Positions 7,943 through 16,752 of a DNA stretch of 53,482 nt are shown one piece after another; within the stretch, counting starts at the first letter, position 1; each line of letters begins with the position of its first letter. The position numbers and the translations under genes are program-made. The DNA comes from Lysobacteraceae bacterium (GTDB taxonomy: Bacteria; Pseudomonadota; Gammaproteobacteria; Xanthomonadales; Xanthomonadaceae), in assembly GCA_003241895.1 (NCBI GenBank), contig QBLY01000006.1, forward strand, positions 1 to 53,482. Direction: 5' to 3'. A model generated the notes under the pieces. The model saw nothing but the letters and a program-made list of their open reading frames with translations. It ran no database searches and had not been told where the DNA came from.

Positions 7943-9076
7943 GTGAGTACCCTGAGAGAAACGCTGGAAGACCTGGCCCACTCGATGCGCGAGCGCCCGG
8001 ACGAGATCGTGCTGGAAGTCGGCGCCGGCGGCGAACTGCTGGTGGCCCGGCTGCGGGTGGCAGTGGCGTTCCTGCTGATCCTGCTGCCGGTGCTGAACTA
8101 CGCTGTGGGCGGCACGGTGATGGAGTCCGCCGCCGGCCTGGTGGGCGCTGGCCTGATCATGCTGTTCAGCCAGCTGTGGCTCAGCCTGGCCCTGCGCAAG
8201 CGCCGTTTCCGCTGGCTGCCCACGGTGTCGGCGGCCTTCGACGTCAGCATGGTGAGCCTGGTGCTGGTGCTGCTGGCGCTGGAAACCCCGGCCGCGGCGC
8301 TCAACAGCGCCGTGGTCTGGGCCTGCTACCCGCTGGCGGTGTTCGCCACCGCGCTGCGCCACGACGTGCGGGTCACGCTGATCGCCGGCGGACTGGCCGT
8401 GCTGCAGTCCGGACTGCTGTGGCTGGCCATTACCTACTACACCGACGGGCCGCTGGTGTCGGCGCTGTACGGCACGGTCACCGTGTCCACGCAGCTGCAG
8501 CGGCTGGTGCTGCTGCTGGCGGTGACGCTGGTGACCGCGATGGTGGTGTTCCGGGCCCAGCGCCTGACCCAGCTGTCGGGCACCGACGGCCTGACCGGAT
8601 TGCCCAACCGCAGCTACCTGACCACGCGGGTGCCGCAGCAGGTGCTCGATGCCCGCAACCAAGGCCAGACGCTGTGCCTGGCCCTGATCGACCTGGACCA
8701 CTTCCGCCACATCAACGCCGAGCTGGGCCACCTGGCCGGTGACCGCGCGCTGCGCCACGCGGTGAAGGTGCTGCGCATGGAGCTGGGCCGCGAAGAGCCG
8801 ATGATCCGGGTCGGCGGCGAGGAGTTCGTGCTCATACTGCGACTGCCCATTGGCGCGGCCTGGGAGCGCATGGAGGTGCTTCGGCGCCAGCTCGAGAGCC
8901 AGCCCTTCGTGCCCGAGCCCGACGTGGAGCCGCGCAAGCTCACCCTGAGCGCCGGCCTGGCCAGTTGCCCGCAGGACGCCAACGACCTGTCGGGCCTGAT
9001 GCGCCGGGCCGACCTGCGCCTGCGCCACGCCAAGGCCAACGGCCGCAACCGGGTGGTGGCGCGCGACGAGCACTGA
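7943..9076 (+). CDS. Membrane-bound GGDEF diguanylate cyclase
   Basis: A 377-residue protein that should make cyclic di-GMP from two GTP. The N-terminal 200 residues contain about six hydrophobic helices and no recognisable periplasmic sensor domain, so input is probably through the membrane. The GGDEF domain follows: TDGLTGLPNRSYL near residue 215, ALIDLDHFRHINAELGH with the metal-binding Asp, and an intact catalytic IRVGGEEFVL. The residues before the active site read REEPMIR, with no RxxD, so the usual product-inhibition I-site seems absent. The start is GTG at 7943 (MSTLRETLEDLAHSM). No EAL domain is present. Confidence 0.9.
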   Translation: MSTLRETLEDLAHSMRERPDEIVLEVGAGGELLVARLRVAVAFLLILLPVLNYAVGGTVMESAAGLVGAGLIMLFSQLWLSLALRKRRFRWLPTVSAAFDVSMVSLVLVLLALETPAAALNSAVVWACYPLAVFATALRHDVRVTLIAGGLAVLQSGLLWLAITYYTDGPLVSALYGTVTVSTQLQRLVLLLAVTLVTAMVVFRAQRLTQLSGTDGLTGLPNRSYLTTRVPQQVLDARNQGQTLCLALIDLDHFRHINAELGHLAGDRALRHAVKVLRMELGREEPMIRVGGEEFVLILRLPIGAAWERMEVLRRQLESQPFVPEPDVEPRKLTLSAGLASCPQDANDLSGLMRRADLRLRHAKANGRNRVVARDEH

Positions 9077-9141
9077 GTCCGCCTTGCCCGGGAAGGGGGC
9101 GTGAACTACCCTGCCGCATCGTCCCGGGGGTTCCAAGCTCA

Positions 9142-10434
9142 ATGATCGCCAGCATTCTTTTCGGCCTGTTCGGCCTGTCCGTCCTTATCTTCATCGCCTG
9201 GCTGTTCTCCAACAACAAGGGTGCGGTGGACTGGCGGCTGGTGGCCACGGGCATCACCCTGCAGATCGGCTTCGCCACGCTGGTGCTGCTGGTGCCGGGC
9301 GGCAAGGACGTGTTCGAAGCGCTGGGCCTGGGCTTCGTGAAGATCCTGAGCTTCGTGGGCGAGGGCTCGAGGTTCATCTTCGGCGACCTGATGGACACCT
9401 CGAAGTTTGGCTTCATCTTCGCCTTCCAGGTACTGCCCACCATCATCTTCTTCGCTGCGCTGATGAGCGTGCTCTACCACCTGGGCGTGATGCAGTTCAT
9501 CGTGCGCATCATGGCGCTGGCCATCACCAAGGTGATGAAGGTTTCGGGCGCCGAAACCACCAGCGTCTGCGCCAGCGTGTTCATCGGCCAGACCGAGGCG
9601 CCGCTCACCGTGCGCCCCTACATCAGCCGCATGACCGAGTCCGAACTCATCACCATGATGATCGGCGGCATGGCCCACATCGCCGGCGGCGTGCTGGCGG
9701 CCTACGTGGGCATGCTGGGCGGCGAAGACCCGGTGCAGCAGCTGTATTACGCCAAGCACCTGCTGGCCGCCTCGATCATGGCCGCGCCGGCCACGCTGGT
9801 GATCGCCAAGCTGCTGATCCCGGAAACCGGCAACCCGCTTACCCGCGGCACGGTGAAGATGGAGATCGAGAAGAACACCAGCAACATCATTGACGCGGCC
9901 GCCGCCGGTGCCGCCGACGGCCTGCGCCTGGCGCTGAACATCGGCGCGATGCTGCTGGCCTTCATCGCCCTGATCGCGCTGCTGAACTGGCCGCTGACCT
10001 GGATGGGCGAAGTCACCGGCCTGGCGCAATGGCTTGGCCGCCCAACCGACATGGCCACCCTGCTGGGCTACCTGCTGGCGCCGATCGCCTGGGTGATCGG
10101 TGTGCCGTGGCAGGACGCCACCACCGTGGGCGGACTGATCGGCCAGAAGATCGTGCTCAATGAATTCGTGGCCTACCTGCAGCTGGCCGAGATCGTCAAC
10201 GGCAACGTCGAGGGCGTGGTGCTGACCGAAAAGGGCAAGCTGATCGCCACGTATGCGCTGTGCGGCTTCGCCAACTTCAGTTCGATCGCGATCCAGATCG
10301 GCGGTATCGGCGGCCTGGCCCCGGAGCGCCGCCAGGACCTGGCCCGGTTCGGACTGCGCGCCGTGCTGGGCGGCACCCTGGCCACGCTGATGACGGCCAC
10401 CATTGCCGGCGTGCTGACCGGCATCGGCGCCTGA
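9142..10434 (+). CDS. nupC: Concentrative nucleoside transporter (CNT/NupC family)
   Basis: Inner-membrane cation-coupled nucleoside importer, 430 residues, the usual size for bacterial CNTs. Diagnostic motifs are GQTEAPLTVRPYISRMTESE in the centre and GQKIVLNEFVAYLQL near the C-terminus (the CNT G-x-K-x3-NEFVAY signature), amid many hydrophobic helices. I chose ATG 9142 (MIASILFGLFGLSVLIFIAW), which starts directly in the first helix; the longer in-frame start at 8965 lies within the GGDEF gene. The ribokinase gene 45 nt downstream suggests a nucleoside-salvage unit in which imported nucleosides yield ribose. The symbol is by family; substrate range cannot be read from sequence. Confidence 0.9.
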   Translation: MIASILFGLFGLSVLIFIAWLFSNNKGAVDWRLVATGITLQIGFATLVLLVPGGKDVFEALGLGFVKILSFVGEGSRFIFGDLMDTSKFGFIFAFQVLPTIIFFAALMSVLYHLGVMQFIVRIMALAITKVMKVSGAETTSVCASVFIGQTEAPLTVRPYISRMTESELITMMIGGMAHIAGGVLAAYVGMLGGEDPVQQLYYAKHLLAASIMAAPATLVIAKLLIPETGNPLTRGTVKMEIEKNTSNIIDAAAAGAADGLRLALNIGAMLLAFIALIALLNWPLTWMGEVTGLAQWLGRPTDMATLLGYLLAPIAWVIGVPWQDATTVGGLIGQKIVLNEFVAYLQLAEIVNGNVEGVVLTEKGKLIATYALCGFANFSSIAIQIGGIGGLAPERRQDLARFGLRAVLGGTLATLMTATIAGVLTGIGA

Positions 10435-10479
10435 CCCATCTTGCAGGCGGGTTCCAAGCCCTCCTGCAGAGGTATCGCC

Positions 10480-11448
10480 ATGTCAAAGGTCGTTGTGGTG
10501 GGTTCGTACAACCAGGACCACGTCTGGTCCACCGACGCCCTGCCGGCGCCGGGCGCCACGCGCCTGGGCGGCTACGCCAGTGGGCCCGGCGGCAAGGGGT
10601 TCAACCAGGCGGTGGCCGCTGCGCGCGCCGGGGCCGCCACGGCGTTTGTCACGGCGCTGGGCAATGACGACGCGGCGGCAACCGCACGCTCGCTGGCCAC
10701 GGCCGAAGGCATCGACCTGCGCGACCAGGTCCACACCGGGCTGCCGACCGGCACGGCCGGCATCTTCGTGGACGCCGGAGGCCGCAATGTCATCGTGGTG
10801 GCGCCCGGCGCCAATGCCGCGCTCACGGCCGGTTTCGTCCGCGCCCAAGGCAGCGCGTTCGACGGAGCGCGCGTGGTGCTGGCCCAGCTGGAAGTCGCGG
10901 CCGAGGCGGTGCAGGCCGCGCTCGATGCCGCCACCGCCGCGGGTGCGCTGACCGTCCTGAACCCGGCGCCGGCCAATGCGCCCACCACCGAGGCGATGCT
11001 GGCCGCCACCGACGTGCTGACGCCGAATGAAACCGAGTTCGCCGCGATGCTGGCCCGCCACACGGACCGCCGCGCCGACCCCGACACGCTGGCAACCCTC
11101 CCCGACGCCGAACTGCACGCCCTGTGCCGTGCACTGGCGCCCCTGGCCACGGTGGTGGTGACGCTGGGCGCGGCCGGCGCCTTCGTCTCCCACGGCGACG
11201 CGCAGCGCGGCGACAGTGGGCCTTTCTATCGCCTGCCCGCCCAGGCGGTGGCCGCCGTGGACACCACGGGCGCCGGTGACGCCTTCAGCGGCGCCCTGGC
11301 CGCAGCGCTGGCCCAGGCGGGCCCGGGCCGCCCGTTCGCGCAGGCCCTGCGCTTCGCCAGTCGCTACGCCGCACTTTCCACCGAACACACCGGCGCCGCC
11401 CTGGCCATGCCGCGCCAGGCCGACGTGACCGGCCGTTTCGGCGCCTGA
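10480..11448 (+). CDS. rbsK: Ribokinase (PfkB family)
   Basis: Phosphorylates ribose to ribose-5-phosphate with ATP, in the cytoplasm. The 322-residue product has the PfkB signatures: VVVGSYNQDHVW at the N-terminus, GGKGFNQAVAAARAG near residue 40, LTPNETEFA, and DTTGAGDAFSGALAAAL near the C-terminus containing the catalytic Asp of GAGD. The ATG at 10480 (MSKVVVVGSYN) follows an AGAGG; the ATG at 10441 would add 13 unrelated residues. Placement after the nucleoside transporter supports ribose as substrate, though another sugar in the PfkB family cannot be excluded. Confidence 0.88.
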   Translation: MSKVVVVGSYNQDHVWSTDALPAPGATRLGGYASGPGGKGFNQAVAAARAGAATAFVTALGNDDAAATARSLATAEGIDLRDQVHTGLPTGTAGIFVDAGGRNVIVVAPGANAALTAGFVRAQGSAFDGARVVLAQLEVAAEAVQAALDAATAAGALTVLNPAPANAPTTEAMLAATDVLTPNETEFAAMLARHTDRRADPDTLATLPDAELHALCRALAPLATVVVTLGAAGAFVSHGDAQRGDSGPFYRLPAQAVAAVDTTGAGDAFSGALAAALAQAGPGRPFAQALRFASRYAALSTEHTGAALAMPRQADVTGRFGA

Positions 11449-11522
11449 AACCCGCGAGAGTGACGCCAACGGCACCGTCTGGGCCCAGCGCGCCGGGGAC
11501 AGGGCGGCTAGAATGCCGCCCC

Positions 11523-12521
11523 ATGCAGATCGGCCCCCACCGAATCCAACCCCGCGTGGTGCTGGCCCCGATGGCCGGCGTCACCGACAAGCCGTTCCGG
11601 ATGCTGTGCAAGCGGTTGGGCGCCGGGCTGTGCGTTTCCGAGATGACCATCTCCAACCCCAAACTCTGGCACACCAGCAAGTCCATGCACCGCATGGACC
11701 ATGACGGCGAGCCCGACCCCATCAGCGTGCAGATCGCCGGCACGGTGCCCGAAGTGCTGGCCGAGGCCGCGAAGTACAACGTCGACCACGGCGCACAGAT
11801 CATCGACATCAACATGGGCTGCCCGGCCAAGAAGGTCTGCAGCACCTGGGCGGGCTCGGCGCTGATGCGCGACGAAGCCCTGGTGGCGCGGATCCTGTCG
11901 GCCGTGGTGGAAGCAGTGGACGTGCCGGTGACGCTGAAGATCCGCACCGGCTGGGACAGCGAACACCGCAACGCGCTCGCCATCGCCCGCATCGCCCAGG
12001 ACAGCGGCATCGCCTCGCTGGCGGTGCACGGCCGCACGCGGGACCAGCACTACACGGGCGTGGCCGAGTACGACACCATCGCCGCGGTGAAAGCGGCGCT
12101 GTCGATTCCGGTGCTGGCCAACGGCGACATCGATTCACCGGAAAAAGCTGCTTACGTGCTGCGCCACACCGGCGCGGACGCGGTGATGGTGGGCCGCGCC
12201 GCGCAGGGCCGGCCGTGGATCTTCCGCGAGATCGCCCACTTCCTCGCGACCGGCGAACACTTGCCCGAACCGACGCTGGTGGAAGTGCGCGACGTACTGC
12301 TGGGCCACCTTGCCCACCTGCACGATTTCTACGGCGAGGTGTCCGGCGTGCGCATCGCCCGCAAGCACTTGGGCTGGTATGCGAAGGACCGGCCCGAGAA
12401 CGCGGCCTTCCGCGCCGTGGTCAACCGCGCCGACAGCGCCGGTGAACAGGTGCGCCTGACGCGCGACTACTTCGATGCGCTGGTGGCCGGCGTGGCGCCG
12501 GACCTGCCCGCGGCGGCCTGA
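11523..12521 (+). CDS. dusB: tRNA-dihydrouridine synthase B
   Basis: FMN enzyme that reduces uridine to dihydrouridine in the tRNA D-loop using NADPH. The 332-residue protein shows PRVVLAPMAGVTDKPFRMLC at the start, INMGCPAKKVCSTWAGSALM with the catalytic Cys of GCPAKKV, LKIRTGWD, VHGRTRDQHYTG, ANGDIDSPEKA and MVGRAAQGRPWIF (FMN phosphate site). The ATG at 11523 (MQIGPHRIQPRVVLAPMAG) is preferred over 11460. In many gammaproteobacteria fis follows dusB; here no fis-like gene follows, and the next gene is on the opposite strand. Confidence 0.95.
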   Translation: MQIGPHRIQPRVVLAPMAGVTDKPFRMLCKRLGAGLCVSEMTISNPKLWHTSKSMHRMDHDGEPDPISVQIAGTVPEVLAEAAKYNVDHGAQIIDINMGCPAKKVCSTWAGSALMRDEALVARILSAVVEAVDVPVTLKIRTGWDSEHRNALAIARIAQDSGIASLAVHGRTRDQHYTGVAEYDTIAAVKAALSIPVLANGDIDSPEKAAYVLRHTGADAVMVGRAAQGRPWIFREIAHFLATGEHLPEPTLVEVRDVLLGHLAHLHDFYGEVSGVRIARKHLGWYAKDRPENAAFRAVVNRADSAGEQVRLTRDYFDALVAGVAPDLPAAA

Positions 12522-12525
12522 GCCG

Positions 12526-12948
12526 CTAGAGCAGCAGCCAGACGAAAACGCCGGCAACCACCAGGCCCAGCAGCACCCGCTGCAGCCCGCCCGGGCGATC
12601 ACCGGGCGCGATGGTGTCGTTGTAGTGCCCACGCGGCGGCGTGCGCTGGATCACCTTCGGGGGGCTGGGCGGCAGGTCGCGCGCTGACGATACCGTGCCG
12701 CCGCCGGGACGCAGCGCGGCCGCGGTGGCGATCGCCCCCGGGATCCGTTTGGCCAGCGATGCCGGCAGCGCCGGCGGCGCACGGTGCGTGGCCTGCTTGC
12801 CCGCCAAACGGGTCACCAGCCGGTCCAGCATCGGCGAGCCCTGGGCCTCCCACTGCCGCCGCACGTCAGGCGACAGCTTGGCCAGGCCGGCCTCCACCTT
12901 CTGGCGGATTTCCGGGGGCAGGCTTGCTAGATCCAGTTTTCCACTCAT
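12526..12948 (-). CDS. Hypothetical tail-anchored small protein
   Basis: A 140-residue protein I do not recognise. The N-terminal half is soluble and helical (MSGKLDLASLPPEIRQKVEAGLAK), the middle is Pro/Arg-rich and probably disordered, and the last 20 residues are a hydrophobic segment (LQRVLLGLVVAGVFVWLLL), suggesting C-terminal membrane anchoring. It starts 9 nt downstream of the YdjM-like gene on the same strand, so the two are probably co-transcribed, and it ends 4 nt from the dusB stop on the opposite strand. Confidence 0.65.
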   Translation of the reverse strand: MSGKLDLASLPPEIRQKVEAGLAKLSPDVRRQWEAQGSPMLDRLVTRLAGKQATHRAPPALPASLAKRIPGAIATAAALRPGGGTVSSARDLPPSPPKVIQRTPPRGHYNDTIAPGDRPGGLQRVLLGLVVAGVFVWLLL

Positions 12949-12957
12949 GGACGGGTC

Positions 12958-13971
12958 CTACGGGGTGGGCTCAGGCGATCCTATCCTGTGCCAAACCTCG
13001 GGCAGGCGTCGAATCGTGTCCGTTGGCCAGGGCGCCTGCGTCGGCGCCACGGCACGCCACGAATCGCCATCGCGCTCGGCCACCACGAAGCGGAAGGTGA
13101 AGTCGGGCTCCAGGCCCATGCGCAAATCCGACAGCACCAGCTGCCCGTCGACCTCGCGCGCCGACATGAAGCCGTGGTTGAACCAGCGCAGCCGCGCCAC
13201 GGCCGGGAAGTCACGCACGGACGCCATCGCCTGCACGTCCGATGGCCGCGGGTCCAGCCGGACCGGGCCGGCGTCCGCCACCAGCGAATACTGGCCCGTG
13301 AGGTAACCGTCGGGCGTCATCGCCACCACCTGCCACAGCAGCGTATTGAAGGGCGTGGGCACCGAGAAGCGCGGCGCGTCCTGCAGCCCCATCGCCGCAA
13401 GCGCCTGGTCTGCCGCGCGGTCCACCTGGGCCTTGGCCACGAACGACCAGCCTACGTACAGGCTGCTCAGCGCCAGCCCGAGCACCAGCGCGCGCTGCGA
13501 ACCGCGGCCGTCGCGCCGGCGCCAGGCCAGCACGCAGGCCACCAGCAGCGGCAGGGTGTAGGCCAGGTCGATGATGAACAGCGTGGACCACATCGTTGGC
13601 GACACCGGCAGCGGCCACCACAGCTGCGTGCCGTAGACGGTGAGCGCATCGAGCAGCGGGTGCGTCACCAGCGCCAGCTGGATGGCCCAGAACCAACGCA
13701 CCGGCGACTCGGCCACGCGGCCGCCCAGGCGCTTGAAGGCGGCCCACATCAAGGCCGCCAGCGCAATCAGCACGAACAGCGAATGCGACGGCCCGCGATG
13801 CCAGGTCATGTTGTCCACCGGGTCCAGGCCCAGCGGCAGCAGCACCAGCCAGTCGAGGTCGGGCAGCGTGCCGAGCGCGACGCCGGCCAGCAGTGCCGCG
13901 CGCCGGTGCTGCGGCGGGGCGACGGCGGCGGCCAGTGCGCCGCCCAATACGATCTGGGTCAGGGAATCCAT
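12958..13971 (-). CDS. YdjM-like membrane-bound metal-dependent hydrolase family protein
   Basis: A 337-residue inner-membrane protein of the YdjM/DUF457 family, annotated as membrane-bound metal-dependent hydrolases although the reaction is not established. The N-terminus MDSLTQIVLGGALAAAV with GTLPDLDWL and MTWHRGPSHSLFVL carries the conserved Asp and the HRGxSHS histidines expected to bind metal; several more helices follow. The C-terminal 130 residues, after the last helix, are a soluble domain with FSVPTPFNTLLWQVVAMTPDGY. The ATG at 13971 is the first codon of the conserved MDSLTQ motif. It is divergent from metK across 176 bp. Confidence 0.82.
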   Translation of the reverse strand: MDSLTQIVLGGALAAAVAPPQHRRAALLAGVALGTLPDLDWLVLLPLGLDPVDNMTWHRGPSHSLFVLIALAALMWAAFKRLGGRVAESPVRWFWAIQLALVTHPLLDALTVYGTQLWWPLPVSPTMWSTLFIIDLAYTLPLLVACVLAWRRRDGRGSQRALVLGLALSSLYVGWSFVAKAQVDRAADQALAAMGLQDAPRFSVPTPFNTLLWQVVAMTPDGYLTGQYSLVADAGPVRLDPRPSDVQAMASVRDFPAVARLRWFNHGFMSAREVDGQLVLSDLRMGLEPDFTFRFVVAERDGDSWRAVAPTQAPWPTDTIRRLPEVWHRIGSPEPTP

Positions 13972-14113
13972 GCCGCGATGCTAGCCGGGCCGGGAGTTTC
14001 GGGAACGTGAGAGCCCCAGGCAGCCGCGACAGTCCGGGCTTAACGCAGGGGCAACGGCGGCCGGCGCAGGATGCACCCCGGGGTCGGCCCGTGTATGATG
14101 CCCGCCCTCACCC

Positions 14114-14137
14114 ATCCTTTCATCGCAATCAAAGGAT
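14114..14137. promoter_or_regulatory. Palindromic operator candidate upstream of metK
   Basis: The core is TCCTTTCAT-CGCA-ATCAAAGGA (14115-14136), a 9-bp-arm palindrome with one mismatched pair; outer A/T bases extend it by 1 bp each side. The same arrangement occurs before metF at 48236-48257. Established knowledge: methionine-cycle genes in several proteobacteria are controlled by the ArsR-family repressor SahR or by other methionine regulators through palindromes. Assigning this site to one of them is inference. The right arm also contains AAAGGA, 11 nt before the metK ATG, so an RNA hairpin hiding the ribosome site is an alternative. Confidence 0.6.
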
Positions 14138-14147
14138 ATAAGCCACG

Positions 14148-15377
14148 ATGTCCAGCTACCTCTTCACCTCCGAGTCGGTTTCCGAAGGCCACCCGGACAA
14201 GCTTGCCGACCAGATTTCCGACGCCGTGCTCGACGCGATCCTCACCCAGGACAAGCGCGCCCGCGTCGCCTGCGAAACCATGGTGAAGACCGGCGCCGCC
14301 ATCGTGGCCGGCGAAGTCACCACCTCGGCCTGGGTGGACATCGAAGAGCTGACCCGCAAGGTCATCAACGACGTCGGCTACGACAATTCCAACGTCGGCT
14401 TCGACGGCCACACCTGCGCCATCATCAACATGCTGGGCAAGCAGTCGCCCGACATCGCCGCCGGCGTGGACGGCAGCAAGAACAAGCAGAAGAAGCCGGA
14501 AGAACAGGGCGCGGGCGACCAGGGCCTGATGTTCGGCTACGCCTGCAACGAGGCGCCGGAATACATGCCGGCCCCGATTTACTATGCGCACCGCCTGGTC
14601 GAGCAGCAGGCCAAGGTGCGCAAGTCCGGCAAGCTCAAGTGGCTGCGCCCGGACGCCAAGTCGCAGGTGACCCTGCGCTACGACGGCAACAAGATCACCG
14701 GCCTGGACGCCGTGGTGCTCTCCACCCAGCACGACCCGGGCATCAAGCAGAAGGACCTCGTCGAGGCCGTGCATGAGCACGTGCTCAAGCCGGTGCTGCC
14801 CAAGGAGTGGCTCAAGGCGCTGCCCAAGTCGAAGATCCACATCAACCCGACCGGCATCTTCGTGATCGGTGGCCCGGTGGGCGACTGCGGCCTGACCGGC
14901 CGCAAGATCATCGTTGACACCTACGGCGGCATGGCCCGCCACGGTGGCGGCGCGTTCTCGGGCAAGGATCCGTCCAAGGTGGACCGCTCGGCCGCCTACG
15001 CCGCGCGCTACGTCGCCAAGAACATCGTGGCCGCCGGCCTGGCCGACAAGTGCGAAGTGCAGGTTTCCTACGCCATCGGCGTTGCCGAGCCGACCTCGAT
15101 CTCGGTCACCACCTTCGGCACCGGCAAGATCAGCGACGAAAAGATCGAGAAGCTGATCCGCGCGCACTTCGACCTGCGCCCGTACGGCATCACCAAGATG
15201 CTCGACCTGCTGCACCCGATCTACCAGCAGACGGCGGCCTACGGCCACTTCGGCCGCAAGCCCAAGGAAACCACCTACACCGACGGCGCCGGCAAGCAGC
15301 ACACCGCCACCGCCTTCTCGTGGGAAAAGACCGACCGGGCCGAAGCGCTTCGCAAGGCCGCCGGCCTGAAGAAGTAA
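14148..15377 (+). CDS. metK: S-adenosylmethionine synthetase
   Basis: Makes SAM from methionine and ATP, with cleavage of the triphosphate intermediate; cytoplasmic tetramer. The 409-residue protein has all three domains. [18 protein letters not shown] provides the N-terminal ATP/metal site, [15 protein letters not shown] the adenosine loop, and [19 protein letters not shown] the P-loop-like phosphate site followed by [12 protein letters not shown]. It is somewhat longer than the E. coli enzyme because of a Lys-rich insertion ([17 protein letters not shown]) typical of xanthomonad-like forms. A palindrome upstream shared with metF suggests regulation by methionine-cycle metabolites. Confidence 0.97.
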   Translation: MSSYLFTSESVSEGHPDKLADQISDAVLDAILTQDKRARVACETMVKTGAAIVAGEVTTSAWVDIEELTRKVINDVGYDNSNVGFDGHTCAIINMLGKQSPDIAAGVDGSKNKQKKPEEQGAGDQGLMFGYACNEAPEYMPAPIYYAHRLVEQQAKVRKSGKLKWLRPDAKSQVTLRYDGNKITGLDAVVLSTQHDPGIKQKDLVEAVHEHVLKPVLPKEWLKALPKSKIHINPTGIFVIGGPVGDCGLTGRKIIVDTYGGMARHGGGAFSGKDPSKVDRSAAYAARYVAKNIVAAGLADKCEVQVSYAIGVAEPTSISVTTFGTGKISDEKIEKLIRAHFDLRPYGITKMLDLLHPIYQQTAAYGHFGRKPKETTYTDGAGKQHTATAFSWEKTDRAEALRKAAGLKK

Positions 15378-15402
15378 GCCACTGCGCAGCACGTTGTACC
15401 GG

Positions 15403-15431
15403 ACGGGCCGCGAAAGCGGCCCGTTCCTTTG
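15403..15431 (+). terminator. Rho-independent terminator after metK
   Basis: ACGGGCCGC (15403-15411), a GAAA loop, and GCGGCCCGT (15416-15424) form a perfect 9-bp stem followed by a T-rich but interrupted tail (TCCTTTG). It lies 26 nt past the metK stop. Confidence 0.65.
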
Positions 15432-15499
15432 TGACACCGTGCCAGCCGGCGGACAGCGCTGTCTATCGCGACCCGGTCCCGATCTGGCATCTTGCGGGC

Positions 15500-16147
15500 A
15501 TGACCATCCCCACCGAATCCCGCCGGCCCCTAGACACCCGCAGTGCGGGTTGGGCGAAGGCCCTCGCCGCCTCGTTGGCCAAAGCCCGCGTGAGCCCCGA
15601 CCTGATCTCCGCCATCAGCATCCCGATCGCCTTGGCCGGCGCAGTCGCGCTGCTCTACCTGCCCGCGCCCGCCGGTCCGCTGCTGTGCGCGGTGGCGGTG
15701 CAGCTGCGGCTGCTGTGCAATTTGCTGGACGGCATGGTGGCGGTGGAAGGCGGGCTGGGCGGGCCGACGGGTCCGCTTTGGAACGAACTGCCCGACCGCA
15801 TTGCCGATTCGGTGTTGATCGTGGCGCTGGGCATGGCGGCCGGGGAGCCGGTGCTGGGCTGGGCCGGTGCCCTGCTCGCTGCGGTCACGGCGTACATCCG
15901 CACCACCGGCGGCGCGCTGGGCTTCGCGCAAGATTTCAGCGGCGTGCAGTCCAAGCCCAAGCGCATGTTTGTGATGACGCTGGGTTGCCTGGTGGCGGCC
16001 GCCGCGACGTGGTGGCCGGACGCGTGGTACGCGCTGCTGGTTGCCGCCTGGATCATCCTGGTGGGCTCGGCGCTCACCTGCGTCACGCGCACGCTGAAGA
16101 TCGCGAGCCAGCTGCGCGAACGTGCGGCCGCCGCGGGCAAAGCCTGA
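15500..16147 (+). CDS. CDP-alcohol phosphatidyltransferase-family membrane protein
   Basis: A 215-residue inner-membrane protein with about six helices. The CDP-alcohol signature D-G-x2-A-R-x8-G-x3-D-x3-D appears as LDGMVAVEGGLGGPTGPLW then NELPDRIAD. The first Asp, Gly, Ala, distal Gly and last Asp are kept, the Arg is Val, the third acidic position is Asn, and an extra Asp follows four residues after the motif. This may mark a subfamily rather than loss of activity. It likely exchanges CMP for an alcohol head group or a lipid. The next two genes, an acyltransferase and a CdsA-like enzyme, make a coherent phospholipid cluster. The start at ATG 15500 is preferred over upstream codons within metK. 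Confidence 0.8.
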   Translation: MTIPTESRRPLDTRSAGWAKALAASLAKARVSPDLISAISIPIALAGAVALLYLPAPAGPLLCAVAVQLRLLCNLLDGMVAVEGGLGGPTGPLWNELPDRIADSVLIVALGMAAGEPVLGWAGALLAAVTAYIRTTGGALGFAQDFSGVQSKPKRMFVMTLGCLVAAAATWWPDAWYALLVAAWIILVGSALTCVTRTLKIASQLRERAAAAGKA

Positions 16148-16743
16148 TGCTCGGCACCCCGCTCATCCTGATGCTGCGCGGCCTGGTCGGCGCCAGCCCG
16201 CGCTGGCTCGGCTGCCAACCTTCGCCCAACACCCGCATCTATTTCGCCAACCACACCAGCCACCTCGACACGCCGGTGCTGTGGTCCGCCCTGCCCGGTT
16301 TCCTCCGGCGCACCACCCGGCCCGTGGCCGCGAAGGATTACTGGGGCAAGCCGGGCCTGCGCAAGTGGTTCGCCGACAGCACCTTCCGCGCCCTGCTGAT
16401 CGACCGCGAGCGCGGCGACCCGGATGCGGATCCCCTGGCGCCGCTGTCGGAAGCCTTGAACCACGGCGACTCGCTGATCCTGTTCCCCGAAGGCACCCGC
16501 CGCGGCGAGCGCCTGCCGGCCGAATTCAAGAGCGGCCTCTACCACCTGGCCATGCGCCACCCCGACGTGGAGTTGATCCCGGTGTACCTGGAAAACCTCT
16601 ACCGCTCCATGCCCAAGGGCGCCCACATCCCAGTGCCGCTGACCTGCGCGGTGCGCTTTGGCGCGCCCCTGACCCACCTGCCCGGCGAACCCAAGGCGGC
16701 GTTCCTCGAACGCGCCCGGGCCGCCGTGGTCGCCCTGGCCTGA
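16147..16743 (+). CDS. PlsC-like 1-acyl-glycerol-phosphate acyltransferase family protein
   Basis: A 198-residue acyltransferase of the PlsC/LPLAT family, using an acyl donor to acylate a lysophospholipid-type substrate at the membrane. The catalytic NHTSHLD (HX4D) is near residue 37 and the substrate-binding FPEGTRRGE near residue 115; VAAKDYWGK also fits the family. The protein lacks a long N-terminal membrane helix. Its ATG overlaps the stop of the preceding gene (TGATG), and the CdsA-like gene follows 9 nt later, indicating one operon. The exact substrate is not evident. Confidence 0.87.
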   Translation: MLGTPLILMLRGLVGASPRWLGCQPSPNTRIYFANHTSHLDTPVLWSALPGFLRRTTRPVAAKDYWGKPGLRKWFADSTFRALLIDRERGDPDADPLAPLSEALNHGDSLILFPEGTRRGERLPAEFKSGLYHLAMRHPDVELIPVYLENLYRSMPKGAHIPVPLTCAVRFGAPLTHLPGEPKAAFLERARAAVVALA

Positions 16744-16752
16744 GGCCCGCCG

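Noticed and set aside
12988-14010. 340-codon plus-strand frame opposite the YdjM-like gene
   Set aside because: The product is His/Gln/Arg-rich shadow sequence, while the minus strand has the MDSLTQ and HRGPSHS motifs.
14040-15437. 465-codon minus-strand frame opposite metK
   Set aside because: metK is unmistakable on the plus strand and this frame has only shadow-type composition.
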